Positions 34,044-42,713 of a stretch of 44,902 nt of DNA are shown one piece after another; within the stretch, counting starts at the first letter, position 1, and each line of letters opens with the position of its first letter. The stretch lies in the NCBI GenBank assembly GCA_002110465.1, contig NEED01000028.1:1-44902 (forward strand), in the 5' to 3' direction. A model generated the notes under the pieces. The model saw nothing but the letters and a program-made list of their open reading frames with translations. It had not been told where the DNA came from and did no database searches. The position numbers and the translations under genes were made by a program. This stretch comes from an unicellular cyanobacterium SU2. Its GTDB lineage: Bacteria; Cyanobacteriota; Cyanobacteriia; Cyanobacteriales; Microcystaceae.

Positions 34044-34173
34044 ATCTTGCACCTTGTTTAAAATTAGCTAGGGAGGGGAGGCAAGAGGCAATAGTAAAAA
34101 AAATTGATGATTTCTTGATCAGAATTGATTTTGCTCCCGTTGTTTCTCAAGTTTTGTTGTACTGGTGCAAGAT
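34044..34173. mobile_element. MITE-like element, copy A (130 bp)
   Basis: Terminal inverted repeats ATCTTGCACC (34044-34053) and GGTGCAAGAT (34164-34173) are perfect. The inner left sequence (CTTGTTTAAAATTAGCTAG) is the reverse complement, with one base inserted, of the right end of the element at 41453-41622, so the two are inverted copies of one family. Flanks CTCAA and GTCAG share only TCA, so a target duplication is doubtful. It lies between the second DUF4214 gene and its likely terminator and carries no gene. Confidence 0.75.
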
Positions 34174-34178
34174 GTCAG

Positions 34179-34229
34179 TTTTAGGTAATCGCTCAGGATT
34201 TTTGATAACGATTGCCTAAAAATTTTGTT
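34179..34229 (+). terminator. probable terminator of the DUF4214 transcript
   Basis: TTTTAGGTAATCG pairs with CGATTGCCTAAAA (34179-34191, 34209-34221; one wobble) and is followed by ATTTTGTT. The element at 34044-34173 separates it from the gene. A further inverted repeat AGCTGTTT/AAACAGCT (34400-34407, 34442-34449) lies in the leader region of the next gene; otherwise 34230-34494 is AT-rich without a gene. Confidence 0.55.
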
Positions 34230-34494
34230 AGAGTGTGGAAAATACCAATTATAGTAACGAAAATTTTCCATGAACTGACGATAAATTTTCAAAAAATTTT
34301 TAACATAAAGTCAAAGGTATTTGCGCTAATTCGCATTAATTAATATTAATTTTTTTTTCTTTACCCAATTATCCCTCTTGCTTTACAAGACATTGCAAAA
34401 GCTGTTTTTAGATACGTCAGATAAGTTATCCTCACTACTATAAACAGCTACAAAATAGTTAGCGCGATCTATCTTTGACCAACGATTAGTGTCA

Positions 34495-34581
34495 ATGGTT
34501 AAAAAATCAAAAAATAATTCAGAAGAACCCACAAATGCTGATCAACCGTCAAATACTCCGCGCAAAAGGAGGATTCTATGA
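34495..34581 (+). CDS. 28-codon upstream reading frame overlapping the EF-G-like gene
   Basis: ATG 34495 opens a frame encoding MVKKSKNNSEEPTNADQPSN and then TPRKRRIL, ending in TGA 34579-34581. That TGA overlaps the ATG of the EF-G-like gene as ATGA. The consecutive AGG AGG arginine codons near its end are also the Shine-Dalgarno of the next gene. It has no strong ribosome-binding site itself. It could be a leader peptide, a small basic protein or chance; the exact overlap makes coupling plausible. Confidence 0.4.
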   Translation: MVKKSKNNSEEPTNADQPSNTPRKRRIL

Positions 34582-36614
34582 ACCACAAAGTCTTGGAAAA
34601 TGCCCGTAATATTGCCATTGTTGGCCCTTATTCGGGGGGAAAAACCACATTACTTGAAAGTATTTTATTGATCACAGGAGCCACAACCCGCAAAGGAACC
34701 ATCAAAGATGGTAACACCATTAGTGACAGTTCCCCAGAAGCCAGGGAAAGAAAAATGAGTGTTGAGGTGTCGGCCGTTAGTACCACGTATCAACAGTTTG
34801 ACTTAACCTTTCTTGACTGTCCAGGGTCAATTGAATTTGCTCAAGAAGCTTATAATGCGTTAGTCGGTGCAGGAGCAGCAATTATTGTTTGTGAACCAGA
34901 AATTGAACGTCTTTTAACCCTTGCGCCTTTGTTTAAATTCCTAGATCAATGGGAAATTCCCCATCTCGTTTTTATTAATAAAATGGATCGGGCGAAAAAC
35001 GGCTTTATGGATGTGCTTCATGCTCTCAAAGAAGTATCTAGCCGTCCAGTTGTGCCTCAACAATATCCCATTCGTCAACATCAAGAATTAATTGGTTATA
35101 TTGATTTAGTCACCGAACAAGCTTATCATTATCACTCTGGAAGTTCGGCTGATCCGATCCCTTTACCTGAAACCCTAAAAACCGAAGAACACATTGCTCG
35201 TCACGAAATGCTAGAAGTCCTTGCAGACTTTGATGATCATTTGTTAGAAGAACTCGTAGAAGATATTGAACCGCCTCAAGAAGAAATTCTTAAAGATTTA
35301 AAGCAAGATTTAAGCGCAGACTTAATCGTTCCGGTCTTTTTTGGCATCGCAGAACAAGATTATGGAGTCAGACCTCTTCTAGATGCCTTGATTAAAGAAG
35401 CCCCTTCGCCGACCGTTACTGGAGAACGTCGTGGACTAACCCCGACCGAGAGTGGAGAAACCTTAGTTCAAGTCCTCAAAACCTACTTTACCCAACAAGG
35501 AGGACAACTTTCTTTAGTTCGGGTTTGGCAAGGACACCTCACCGATGGGATGGCGTTAAATGGGATTCGTGCAGGAGGTGTTTACCGCATGATGGGACAA
35601 CAACAAAAGTCTGTGGGATCAGCTTCTGTGGGGGATATTGTTGCCATTGGACGGTTAGAAGGTATTGCTACAGGAACCACCCTCTCAAGTGAACCCCAAC
35701 CCTCAAAAACGTTACCTAAAGCCGATATCCTAGAACCAGTTTATGCTTTAGCTATTACCCCCGAACACCGCAAGGATGAAGTCAAACTTAGTGGGGCGTT
35801 GAGTAAATTAGTCGAAGAAGATCCGTCTTTGTATTGGGAACAACATGGGGATACCAAAGAAGTGATTTTATGGGGACAAGGAGAAATACATCTTCAAGTT
35901 GCTTTAGACCGGTTACGTCGCACCTATAACTTACCCATGACGACTCAATTACCCCAAGTTCCTTATAAAGAAACCATTCGTCAATCTACCCATGTCCACG
36001 GACGCTATAAGCATCAAACCGGAGGACATGGTGCATTTGGGGATGTTTACCTCGATATTAAACCAGTGGCGCGAGGAGAAGGCTTTCACTTCCATCAAAC
36101 CATTGTGGGGGGAGTGGTTCCGAAACAGTATATTCCTGGAGTAGAAATGGGGGTTCGGGAATACTTAGATCATGGTCCTTTGGGATTTCCAGTAGTGGAT
36201 GTAGATGTTACTCTAACTGATGGATCTTACCATTCAGTAGATAGTTCCGAACAGGCCTTTAAACAAGCGGCGCGTATTGCCATGACAGAAGGGATGGCTC
36301 AATGTAATCCTGTGTTATTAGAACCTATTTTATCCGTTGCGGTGTCTGCTCCTGCCGAATGTACGTCTAAAGTCTTGCAGTTAGTGAGTGGACGACGAGG
36401 GCAAATTCTCGGTTATGAACCCCGTTCCGACTGGAAAGGATGGGATCACGTAACAGCTTATTTACCCCAAGCAGAAATGCAAAACTTTATTATTGAACTG
36501 CGATCGCTAACGATGGGAGTCGGCACCTTTACCTGGGAATATGACCATTTACAAGAGGTTCCAGGTAAACTTAAGGAGCGAGTTTTGGAAGTAAACAACA
36601 ATGGGAAAACTTAA
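34578..36614 (+). CDS. elongation factor G-like translational GTPase
   Basis: The 678-residue protein has the EF-G layout: P-loop GPYSGGKTTLLES (16-28), switch II DCPGSIEF, specificity NKMDRA, a beta-barrel domain II, then domains III-V (GQGEIHLQVALDRL, HKHQTGGHGAFGDV-like segment, and the C-terminal GRRGQILGYEPR). The usual DTPGH of true EF-G reads DCPGS, so the catalytic histidine is replaced. It matches the EF-G-like proteins found beside canonical FusA in cyanobacteria, with unknown ribosomal role. No ribosomal-protein or tuf genes are adjacent, which also argues against housekeeping fusA. AGGAGG lies five bases before the ATG. Confidence 0.9.
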   Translation: MNHKVLENARNIAIVGPYSGGKTTLLESILLITGATTRKGTIKDGNTISDSSPEARERKMSVEVSAVSTTYQQFDLTFLDCPGSIEFAQEAYNALVGAGAAIIVCEPEIERLLTLAPLFKFLDQWEIPHLVFINKMDRAKNGFMDVLHALKEVSSRPVVPQQYPIRQHQELIGYIDLVTEQAYHYHSGSSADPIPLPETLKTEEHIARHEMLEVLADFDDHLLEELVEDIEPPQEEILKDLKQDLSADLIVPVFFGIAEQDYGVRPLLDALIKEAPSPTVTGERRGLTPTESGETLVQVLKTYFTQQGGQLSLVRVWQGHLTDGMALNGIRAGGVYRMMGQQQKSVGSASVGDIVAIGRLEGIATGTTLSSEPQPSKTLPKADILEPVYALAITPEHRKDEVKLSGALSKLVEEDPSLYWEQHGDTKEVILWGQGEIHLQVALDRLRRTYNLPMTTQLPQVPYKETIRQSTHVHGRYKHQTGGHGAFGDVYLDIKPVARGEGFHFHQTIVGGVVPKQYIPGVEMGVREYLDHGPLGFPVVDVDVTLTDGSYHSVDSSEQAFKQAARIAMTEGMAQCNPVLLEPILSVAVSAPAECTSKVLQLVSGRRGQILGYEPRSDWKGWDHVTAYLPQAEMQNFIIELRSLTMGVGTFTWEYDHLQEVPGKLKERVLEVNNNGKT

Positions 36615-36643
36615 TCCTTAATTGTTAAATGATTAATATTAGG

Positions 36644-36665
36644 GTGGGCAATGCCCACTTTTTTT
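36644..36665 (+). terminator. rho-independent terminator of the EF-G-like gene
   Basis: GTGGGC-AAT-GCCCAC is a perfect 6-bp stem followed immediately by seven T residues, 30 bases past the stop codon. Confidence 0.85.
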
Positions 36666-36841
36666 GATAATTTTCTTGACATCACACTACACACTAAGAA
36701 AAACTTAAATCCCTCGAACTCACTCACGATAAGGTTGTTTATCTCAATTCTAAATTCTGCGTTCTGGTATACTAACCCACAGCGAACTCTAAAATAGATA
36801 AGATAAATAAGTCTCAAATTCCCTTGGTGGAGGGCCCGACA

Positions 36842-37672
36842 TTGGATGAACTACGCTCAGTGCTGGAACTAGCTACAGAAGAAGATCTACGTCATTTGAC
36901 CCAAATTCTTTTCTGTCGTAAATTTAATCCCCTCGATTATTGGCAAACTCCCGACCCGATCGAGGTTGAAAGTCAAGACTGGGGAAGTTGGATAGACGCG
37001 GTAGAAAAACGGTTTCGTTATTTGGGGGCTGATGGAATGACAGTCCTACGAAGAAAGAGTAATCAAGTTAGTTACCGACAAATTTTAATTCGTGTCTGTC
37101 AATATTTAAAGATTCCTTATTCTAACCAAATGACTACGACTGAGATAGAAGCAGACATCTTCCTTTATTTAGTCAGTAAAGCATGGAAAAAACTTCCCCC
37201 CTCCGAACAAAAGACCCTGACCAAAGAAATAGAACGATCGCTGACCAACGCTAATTTAGCTGAACCTATCCCGGCTGAATTTCAACACAATCGCCTCAAT
37301 CTTTTATTAAAAGGGAGTAGCGCGATCGCCGTCAACTCTTTGCTTAAACCTTGGTTACTCAAACACATTGCCCAACAATTTGCCCTCCATTTCACTCGCT
37401 ATCAAGTCGCTAAACAGACTTTGGTTAGAGGTGGGGCAGCGGCGGCCAATCAAATTGCCCTCAATAGTGCTAGACGAGGAATGGTAACGACAGCAGCCCG
37501 TTATGGGGCAGTCCGTGGGGTGTTTGCTTTTGTCGGTCCAGTGTTATGGGGTTGGTTTCTGGCTGATTTAGGATGGCGGGCGATCGCGACTAATTACGGT
37601 CGCATTATTCCAGTAATTTTTGCCTTAGCCCAAATTCGCCTTACCCGTACAGACTGTTGGGAACCTGCTTAA
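36842..37672 (+). CDS. YaaW-family protein
   Basis: The 276-residue product matches the YaaW (UPF0174) family: LDELRSVLELATEEDLRHL near the start, a middle helical domain with YRQILIRVCQYLKI, and a hydrophobic Gly/Ala-rich C-terminal part (GAVRGVFAFVGPVLWGWFLA) likely to associate with membrane. Function is unknown. The open frame reaches TTG 36824, but GGAGGG at 36829-36834 is spaced seven bases from TTG 36842, which also gives the family N-terminus, so I choose 36842. It appears monocistronic. Confidence 0.82.
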   Translation: MDELRSVLELATEEDLRHLTQILFCRKFNPLDYWQTPDPIEVESQDWGSWIDAVEKRFRYLGADGMTVLRRKSNQVSYRQILIRVCQYLKIPYSNQMTTTEIEADIFLYLVSKAWKKLPPSEQKTLTKEIERSLTNANLAEPIPAEFQHNRLNLLLKGSSAIAVNSLLKPWLLKHIAQQFALHFTRYQVAKQTLVRGGAAAANQIALNSARRGMVTTAARYGAVRGVFAFVGPVLWGWFLADLGWRAIATNYGRIIPVIFALAQIRLTRTDCWEPA

Positions 37673-37734
37673 AAATCTGAAAAATATAGTGAATAGTGAA
37701 TAGTTATCAGTTATTCTCTGAATATTGTTAACTA

Positions 37735-37762
37735 TTAAATTAATACTGTTAAATTAATACTG
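37735..37762 (+). repeat. 14-bp tandem duplication abutting a start codon
   Basis: TTAAATTAATACTG occurs twice head to tail (37735-37748, 37749-37762). The last G is the first base of the GTG start of the O-antigen ligase-like gene. No Shine-Dalgarno is left in front of that start. Confidence 0.7.
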
Positions 37763-39060
37763 TGAAGTCTTTTGTCTCTTCTTTGTCAAGTCCCCATTCT
37801 AAATCAAATGATCTGCAATGGGTGGAAAATTCCCTCAAGTTTGGCATCTTTCTCTTCCCCTTTTCTGCGGATATTGGGGCTGTGGGTTTAGTGATTGCCC
37901 TGTTTAGTCTGTGGCAAAAACGTTTCTATCAAATTATTACTAATCAGTTTACTTGGGTCTTAGGATTATTCGGTCTTTGGCTAGTCTTTACAATCATTTT
38001 TGCCTTTCAGCCGATTCTCGCCTTACAAGGACTTCCAAATTTCTTGGTAGGAATTCTTTTATTAACCGCCTTTCCCTTTTTTTTTACTACTTTTTCTCGG
38101 CTATATCAGTTAGCTTGGTGGTTGGTTTTAACCTCTATTCCCTTGGCTGGGTTAGGATTTATGCAACTAGGATGGGGGTGGGAAAGTCCTCTATTTTTTA
38201 GGAGTATTGGAATTAAATTACTAGCCTATGGCAATCCTGATGGCCGTATGTCGTCTTTATTGATGTATGCCAATATTTTGGCTGTTTATCTTCTGATTGC
38301 CTTTTTATTAGCTTTGGGATTATGGATTGATACTTACCGTCAATGGCAAGAGAAAAACAGACCACAAAGGATTTGGAAACTCGTTATTTTGAGTATTGCA
38401 GTCATAGGAGATGGACTGGGACTGATTTTAACCAATTCTCGAAGTGTCTGGGCATTAGCCTTGTTAGGAGTGATGGCGTTTGCTGTTTATTTACGGTGGT
38501 ATTGGGTCATTGCCTTAGCTGCGATCGCCGTTAGTATGATTATTTGGGCAGCCTGGATTCCTTGGGGACAAGAAACGATACGTCAAGTGGTTCCTGCTTA
38601 TTTTTGGAAAAGACTGACCGATGAATTATATGATGATCGCTACGTCACTGCCTTACGAACCACTCAATGGAAAGTCGCTTGGGAGATGATGTTACAGCGA
38701 CCTTGGTTGGGATGGGGACTGCGTAATTTTACCCCAGTTTATGAAACGCAGATGAATGTGTGGATGGGACATCCCCATAATTTATTTTTGATGTTACTGG
38801 CTGAAATTGGTATCCTCGGAACCTTACTTTTTGCTGGCATTGTCGGGAATGTGATGTTTGGAGGAGTGCAAAATTTAATGAAGTGGTCTAATAAACCCGA
38901 AAAAAGTCACGAACATTTACTCCTCTTTACTTATTTGCTGACATTTGGCAGTTGTATTTTATTTAATGTCTTGGATGTCACTATTTTTGATATACGGGTC
39001 AATCTGTTAGGGTGGTTTTTATTATCGGCGATCACTGGTATCATACAAGCCAAAAATTAG
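37762..39060 (+). CDS. O-antigen ligase (Wzy_C/RfaL-type) membrane protein
   Basis: The 432-residue protein has about ten to twelve membrane helices. It has a conserved periplasmic loop motif before a C-terminal pair of helices: RPWLGWGLRNFTPVYET and GHPHNLFLMLLAEIGILG, the Wzy_C signature with its His residues. Such proteins polymerise or ligate lipid-linked glycans. Cyanobacterial relatives are sometimes named IctB, but bicarbonate transport has not been shown to be the general role. GTG 37762 gives the best start, although it lacks a Shine-Dalgarno; GTG 37822 would drop only the polar N-terminus. A terminator follows at 39121. Confidence 0.85.
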   Translation: MKSFVSSLSSPHSKSNDLQWVENSLKFGIFLFPFSADIGAVGLVIALFSLWQKRFYQIITNQFTWVLGLFGLWLVFTIIFAFQPILALQGLPNFLVGILLLTAFPFFFTTFSRLYQLAWWLVLTSIPLAGLGFMQLGWGWESPLFFRSIGIKLLAYGNPDGRMSSLLMYANILAVYLLIAFLLALGLWIDTYRQWQEKNRPQRIWKLVILSIAVIGDGLGLILTNSRSVWALALLGVMAFAVYLRWYWVIALAAIAVSMIIWAAWIPWGQETIRQVVPAYFWKRLTDELYDDRYVTALRTTQWKVAWEMMLQRPWLGWGLRNFTPVYETQMNVWMGHPHNLFLMLLAEIGILGTLLFAGIVGNVMFGGVQNLMKWSNKPEKSHEHLLLFTYLLTFGSCILFNVLDVTIFDIRVNLLGWFLLSAITGIIQAKN

Positions 39061-39120
39061 TAATGATTTGGCAAGTATAAGCTTTTGTTGAGTTAAGATT
39101 ATCAAAATCATCATCCAACC

Positions 39121-39146
39121 AAATGGGACAGTCTTGTCCATTTTTT
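39121..39146 (+). terminator. rho-independent terminator of the O-antigen ligase-like gene
   Basis: AAATGGGACA and TGTCCATTT (one bulged G) form a hairpin with loop GTCT, followed by a run of T residues through 39146. Confidence 0.75.
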
Positions 39147-39228
39147 GACTTTGTTGTGCATGAATAATAATATTCTCCTCTTTCTTTTGATAGGAAATTT
39201 ATTATTTAAGTCAGACATCGGAGTCATT

Positions 39229-39495
39229 ATGATAAAGTTTAAGGCTAAATTTATAGTTTGTTTAGTCATTATATCTGTGATCAGCTTTCATCTTTTTACT
39301 AATGATAGACAACCACAGCCTTCTTTTTCTGTTACTTATTATCAATCTAATTCCACGAACATTACAAAACCCCAAAAAGAACAATCTCAAGCATTATTTC
39401 AAGACTATATGTCTGACGCTGGAAAAATTCAAATTTGGCTCTTAGTATTATTGTTGTTTTTAAGTATTAATTGGATTTTAAAAAATAAAAATTGA
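39229..39495 (+). CDS. small protein with two membrane helices, unknown function
   Basis: The product from ATG 39229 has 88 residues, with helices at about 8-20 (FIVCLVIISVISF) and 65-84 (IWLLVLLLFLSINWIL) and a polar loop between them (QPQPSFSVTYYQSNSTN...). GGAG at 39220-39223 is five bases before the ATG, so I prefer this start to the upstream ATG 39145 that lies on the preceding terminator. No family is recognised. It sits between two envelope-glycan genes. Confidence 0.6.
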   Translation: MIKFKAKFIVCLVIISVISFHLFTNDRQPQPSFSVTYYQSNSTNITKPQKEQSQALFQDYMSDAGKIQIWLLVLLLFLSINWILKNKN

Positions 39496-39616
39496 TTAAT
39501 ATAAGTTGATAGTTTTTGGTCTATATTTTTTGACAGGAGTATTAAATTATTGCTTTCTTGAGAATTTTAATAGATAATGCCATACTAAATAAATCTTAAC
39601 CCCCCTATGGATAGCC

Positions 39617-41338
39617 TTGGACAAAATCACTTTTAACTGTATTTCCCATAACATCTCCATCATCAGGAAAAAATTTCAGTCATTCCCTTGTCAACAATCA
39701 GTGATTCGGTTATTATTAGCAGGATTTCTATTGCGTTTCATTATTGCATTTTGGCTATTACCTGGTTATGATGAAGGGTATTATTATCTCTACACTCGTT
39801 ACTTAGATTGGAGTTATTTTGATCATCCGGTATTAGTTGCCCTGACGACAGGTTTTGGTCCTTGGATAACTGGTATTACGTCTCCGTTTACCTTACGTTT
39901 AGGAACACTAATTTTATATACAGGGAGTCTCTGGTTATTGTATTTAACCAGTAGTCAGTTGTTCAACCGAAAAACGGCTATTCTAACCCTAGCGATCGCC
40001 TCAGTCGTTCCTATTTTTAATGTTGGGTTTGGAGTGGTTACGCTTCCTGATAGTCCTTTAATCTTTTTTTGGACAGCAACTTTATATTGTGCAGCTATTG
40101 AATTCTTTTCCAATTCTAATCACAATTATCGTCCGACTTATCGCCTCTCTATTTTAGGAATTCTTGTGGGATTAACTTGTTTAGGTAAGTATCATGGATT
40201 TATATTAGGGTTAGGATTGATTGGATTTTGTTTAAGCAGTCCTCCCCATCGTCGTGTCTTTCGATCCCCTTGGACAGGATTAGGACTATTTTTATTTATT
40301 TTAACTTTATTTCCCCTTTGGTTTTGGAATTTAAACCATGATTGGGTTTCGTTTCGGTTTCAATTATTAAATCGTTTTGAACCTCCCCCAGAAGGAGAAG
40401 TATCGTCATCATACAATTTTTTAAATGTATTTTTCGTTTTTTTAACAGGAATTGGCTTACTATTCCCTACTATTGGATTTCCTTTGTGGTGGGTTGTTTT
40501 TAAGTCAAGTTTATATCAATTGTTCAGAATCTTTAATAAGAAATTAGCTAGGTTTTTAGAAAAATCAAACCAGACATTATATGAGTATAATTGTGATCAA
40601 AAACAATTATTTATTCTGTGGGTTTCACTTCCTTTAATGTTAGGGTTTACCTTGCTTGGTGGTAAACAGCAAATTCTGGTTACTTGGCCAATTCCAGGGT
40701 TTTGGAGTGCTACTTTATTATTAGGTTTTTATAGTGTTCAATGGCAACAGCGATCGCCTAATTTAATACGATGGTGGATCAAAGGAACAGGGATAGTTAC
40801 CGCTACTATTTTACTGTTATTACTACTCCATACAACCACAGGAACCTTTCATAAATCTAGTCAATATTCTATTTTTGGTGGATTTTTTACTCCTCAAAAT
40901 GATCCCGCTAAGGAATTAATTGATATTGAACAATTACGAACAGGTTTTGCTCAATCTCCAGAACTTATGGATGCTTTAGATGAGACAACTTTTATCTTTA
41001 GTAATGCCTATTATTTGGCTGGATTAATTGATTTAGCTTTACGACCTCTAAAATCAATTCCTGTTACTTGTTTTAGTTATGATATGCGGGGATTTCCTTT
41101 CTGGTATGATCCTAACCAATGGATCGGAAAAGATGGTCTTTATATTACCTTAGAACACTTCCATAAAATGCCCCATTTAAAGAATGATTTTAGTAGTTAC
41201 TTTGAAGAGTTTAAAGAAATTGCAACTGTTCCCATTCGCTTAGGGGGAGTGGTGGTTAATGTATTTCATGTTTATCAAGCGAAAACTTTACTTAGACCCT
41301 ATTCTTTAGAAGAGTCTTTATTCTATTATGAAAATTAG
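39617..41338 (+). CDS. GT39/ArnT-like membrane glycosyltransferase
   Basis: The 573-residue protein has about eleven hydrophobic segments over its first 410 residues and a soluble tail. The first external loop has LLPGYDEGYYYLYTRYLDWS, where the Asp-Glu pair is the catalytic signature of PMT/ArnT-type GT-C enzymes, followed by YFDHPVLVAL. LPDSPLIFFW and CLGKYHGFILGLGL are also typical of the family. It should use a polyprenyl-phosphate sugar and act on the periplasmic side. The start TTG 39617 has only a weak ribosome-binding sequence upstream; no better start was found in the 120-base spacer. Confidence 0.83.
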   Translation: MDKITFNCISHNISIIRKKFQSFPCQQSVIRLLLAGFLLRFIIAFWLLPGYDEGYYYLYTRYLDWSYFDHPVLVALTTGFGPWITGITSPFTLRLGTLILYTGSLWLLYLTSSQLFNRKTAILTLAIASVVPIFNVGFGVVTLPDSPLIFFWTATLYCAAIEFFSNSNHNYRPTYRLSILGILVGLTCLGKYHGFILGLGLIGFCLSSPPHRRVFRSPWTGLGLFLFILTLFPLWFWNLNHDWVSFRFQLLNRFEPPPEGEVSSSYNFLNVFFVFLTGIGLLFPTIGFPLWWVVFKSSLYQLFRIFNKKLARFLEKSNQTLYEYNCDQKQLFILWVSLPLMLGFTLLGGKQQILVTWPIPGFWSATLLLGFYSVQWQQRSPNLIRWWIKGTGIVTATILLLLLLHTTTGTFHKSSQYSIFGGFFTPQNDPAKELIDIEQLRTGFAQSPELMDALDETTFIFSNAYYLAGLIDLALRPLKSIPVTCFSYDMRGFPFWYDPNQWIGKDGLYITLEHFHKMPHLKNDFSSYFEEFKEIATVPIRLGGVVVNVFHVYQAKTLLRPYSLEESLFYYEN

Positions 41339-41452
41339 TCACTGGTGTTTTAAATGACATAATTAATCAATATATAATCTTCTCAAGAACTGATAGATTC
41401 TACAATAGAATATGGAACCCTCTTAATTAATCAACGCAACTATTTAACTCAG

Positions 41453-41622
41453 ATCTTGCACCAACCAATTTTAGAGTTGAGACAGGGTGTGGGGTATGGG
41501 GATTATTGGTTTTCAAGGGCGCGAGTCATCGTCAAATACAGTTAGGTAAGCGTCAAATTTATGAACTGTTGCCTGTTACCTGTTGCCTATCCTTACTAGC
41601 TAATTTAAACAAGGTGCAAGAT
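41453..41622. mobile_element. MITE-like element, copy B (170 bp)
   Basis: Perfect terminal inverted repeats ATCTTGCACC (41453-41462) and GGTGCAAGAT (41613-41622) are flanked by an exact 5-bp duplication CTCAG (41448-41452, 41623-41627). The interior has no gene and contains three GTTGCCT-type heptamers at 41568-41588. Its right end shares about 28 bases with copy A at 34044. A full-length relative with this end sequence, not present in the window, would be needed to supply transposase. Confidence 0.88.
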
Positions 41623-41644
41623 CTCAGCTTACGCTAAAGTCCCA

Positions 41645-42646
41645 TTAAGTTTCTAATTTTTGTGAATTCATCATTGCTACTTCAGCTAAAAATTTTTCTA
41701 GCTCATCAAAAGTCACCCCATAAGTCAACTTTGGTGTTTCATAGCCCTTAAGATTAACAGTATATTGGTCAAAAAGATTGTGACTCTGTGGTAAATCTCT
41801 AAAGTAAGTATAAGTTTGTTCGCCGATGGCAATATCTAACCCTAATTCTTTGGTGGCTGACTCTAAGCGAAAAGCAGCATTCACTGTATCTCCGATCGCC
41901 GTATAATCAGGGTGATCTCCGCTTCCTGTATTTCCCACCATGGCATATCCTGTGTTAATCCCTCCACCAATGGATAATTCAAAAGGAACAGGGTATTGAT
42001 GGCTTAATTCTTTAGTCATCTGGTTAAGATTGCTCACAGCTTGAAAAATTTGAATAATCTGAGCTTGATTAACCTCTTGGTGTCCATGGAACCAAATGGC
42101 CATCACTGCATCTCCAATGTATTTATCAACCCAACTTCCTGAGTTACGAATAATCTCCCCTGCTTGGCGGAACCAATTTCCAATCAAATAAGACAGTAGA
42201 TTATCATCGAGTTGCCTTGCTAGGGTTGTAAAATTCCTCATATCTACCACCATCACTGACATGAGACGGCGTTCATGTAGAAGCATTGTATCTCGTTCTA
42301 AGGTTTCTTTATCCGCCTCAATGACCTGATTGACTAAAGGACACAAAAATTCAACTTTTGTCTTACCGAAAATAATATGATCCCCACTGTGAAGGGTGAC
42401 AGGAATACTCACACGACGCTCATTGACAAACGTCCCATTACGACTCCCTAAATCAATGAGAAAGAATCCCCCTGTCTCGGTCAATTGTAAAATGGCGTGG
42501 TGACGAGAAATACAATGATCTCCAATGACACAATCGTTATCCTTACCCCGTCCAATAGTCCAATAACTCCTCCCGACTAATGGAAAGTAACGTTTACCTT
42601 TTTTGGTTAATACAAGTAGATGAGGTGTATGGGTTAGATCTTGCAC
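41645..42646 (-). CDS. FHA-domain class III adenylate cyclase
   Basis: The 333-residue protein has an N-terminal FHA domain (about 26-100) with YWTIGRGKDNDCVIG, CISRHHAIL and GSRNGTFVNERRV, able to bind phosphothreonine. The catalytic domain (127-315) has both metal aspartates (Asp135 in VVDMRNFT and Asp179 in KYIGDAVMAIW), Lys175 and Thr249 at the positions that favour ATP, and transition-state residues Asn256 and Arg260 in GDTVNAAFRLES. It should therefore make cAMP. A kinase/phosphatase signal probably gates it through the FHA domain. It starts 67 bases after the DUF3120 gene and may share its transcript. Confidence 0.92.
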   Translation of the reverse strand: MQDLTHTPHLLVLTKKGKRYFPLVGRSYWTIGRGKDNDCVIGDHCISRHHAILQLTETGGFFLIDLGSRNGTFVNERRVSIPVTLHSGDHIIFGKTKVEFLCPLVNQVIEADKETLERDTMLLHERRLMSVMVVDMRNFTTLARQLDDNLLSYLIGNWFRQAGEIIRNSGSWVDKYIGDAVMAIWFHGHQEVNQAQIIQIFQAVSNLNQMTKELSHQYPVPFELSIGGGINTGYAMVGNTGSGDHPDYTAIGDTVNAAFRLESATKELGLDIAIGEQTYTYFRDLPQSHNLFDQYTVNLKGYETPKLTYGVTFDELEKFLAEVAMMNSQKLET

Positions 42647-42713
42647 AGGTGTCTAAGAGGGGACAGCATAACGATAATCTTATAAGCCGAATATCCATTT
42701 CAACTTGACCCTC

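Noticed and set aside
36611-36817. 68-codon minus-strand frame after the EF-G-like gene
   Set aside because: It includes the terminator hairpin at 36644-36665 and has no start signal.
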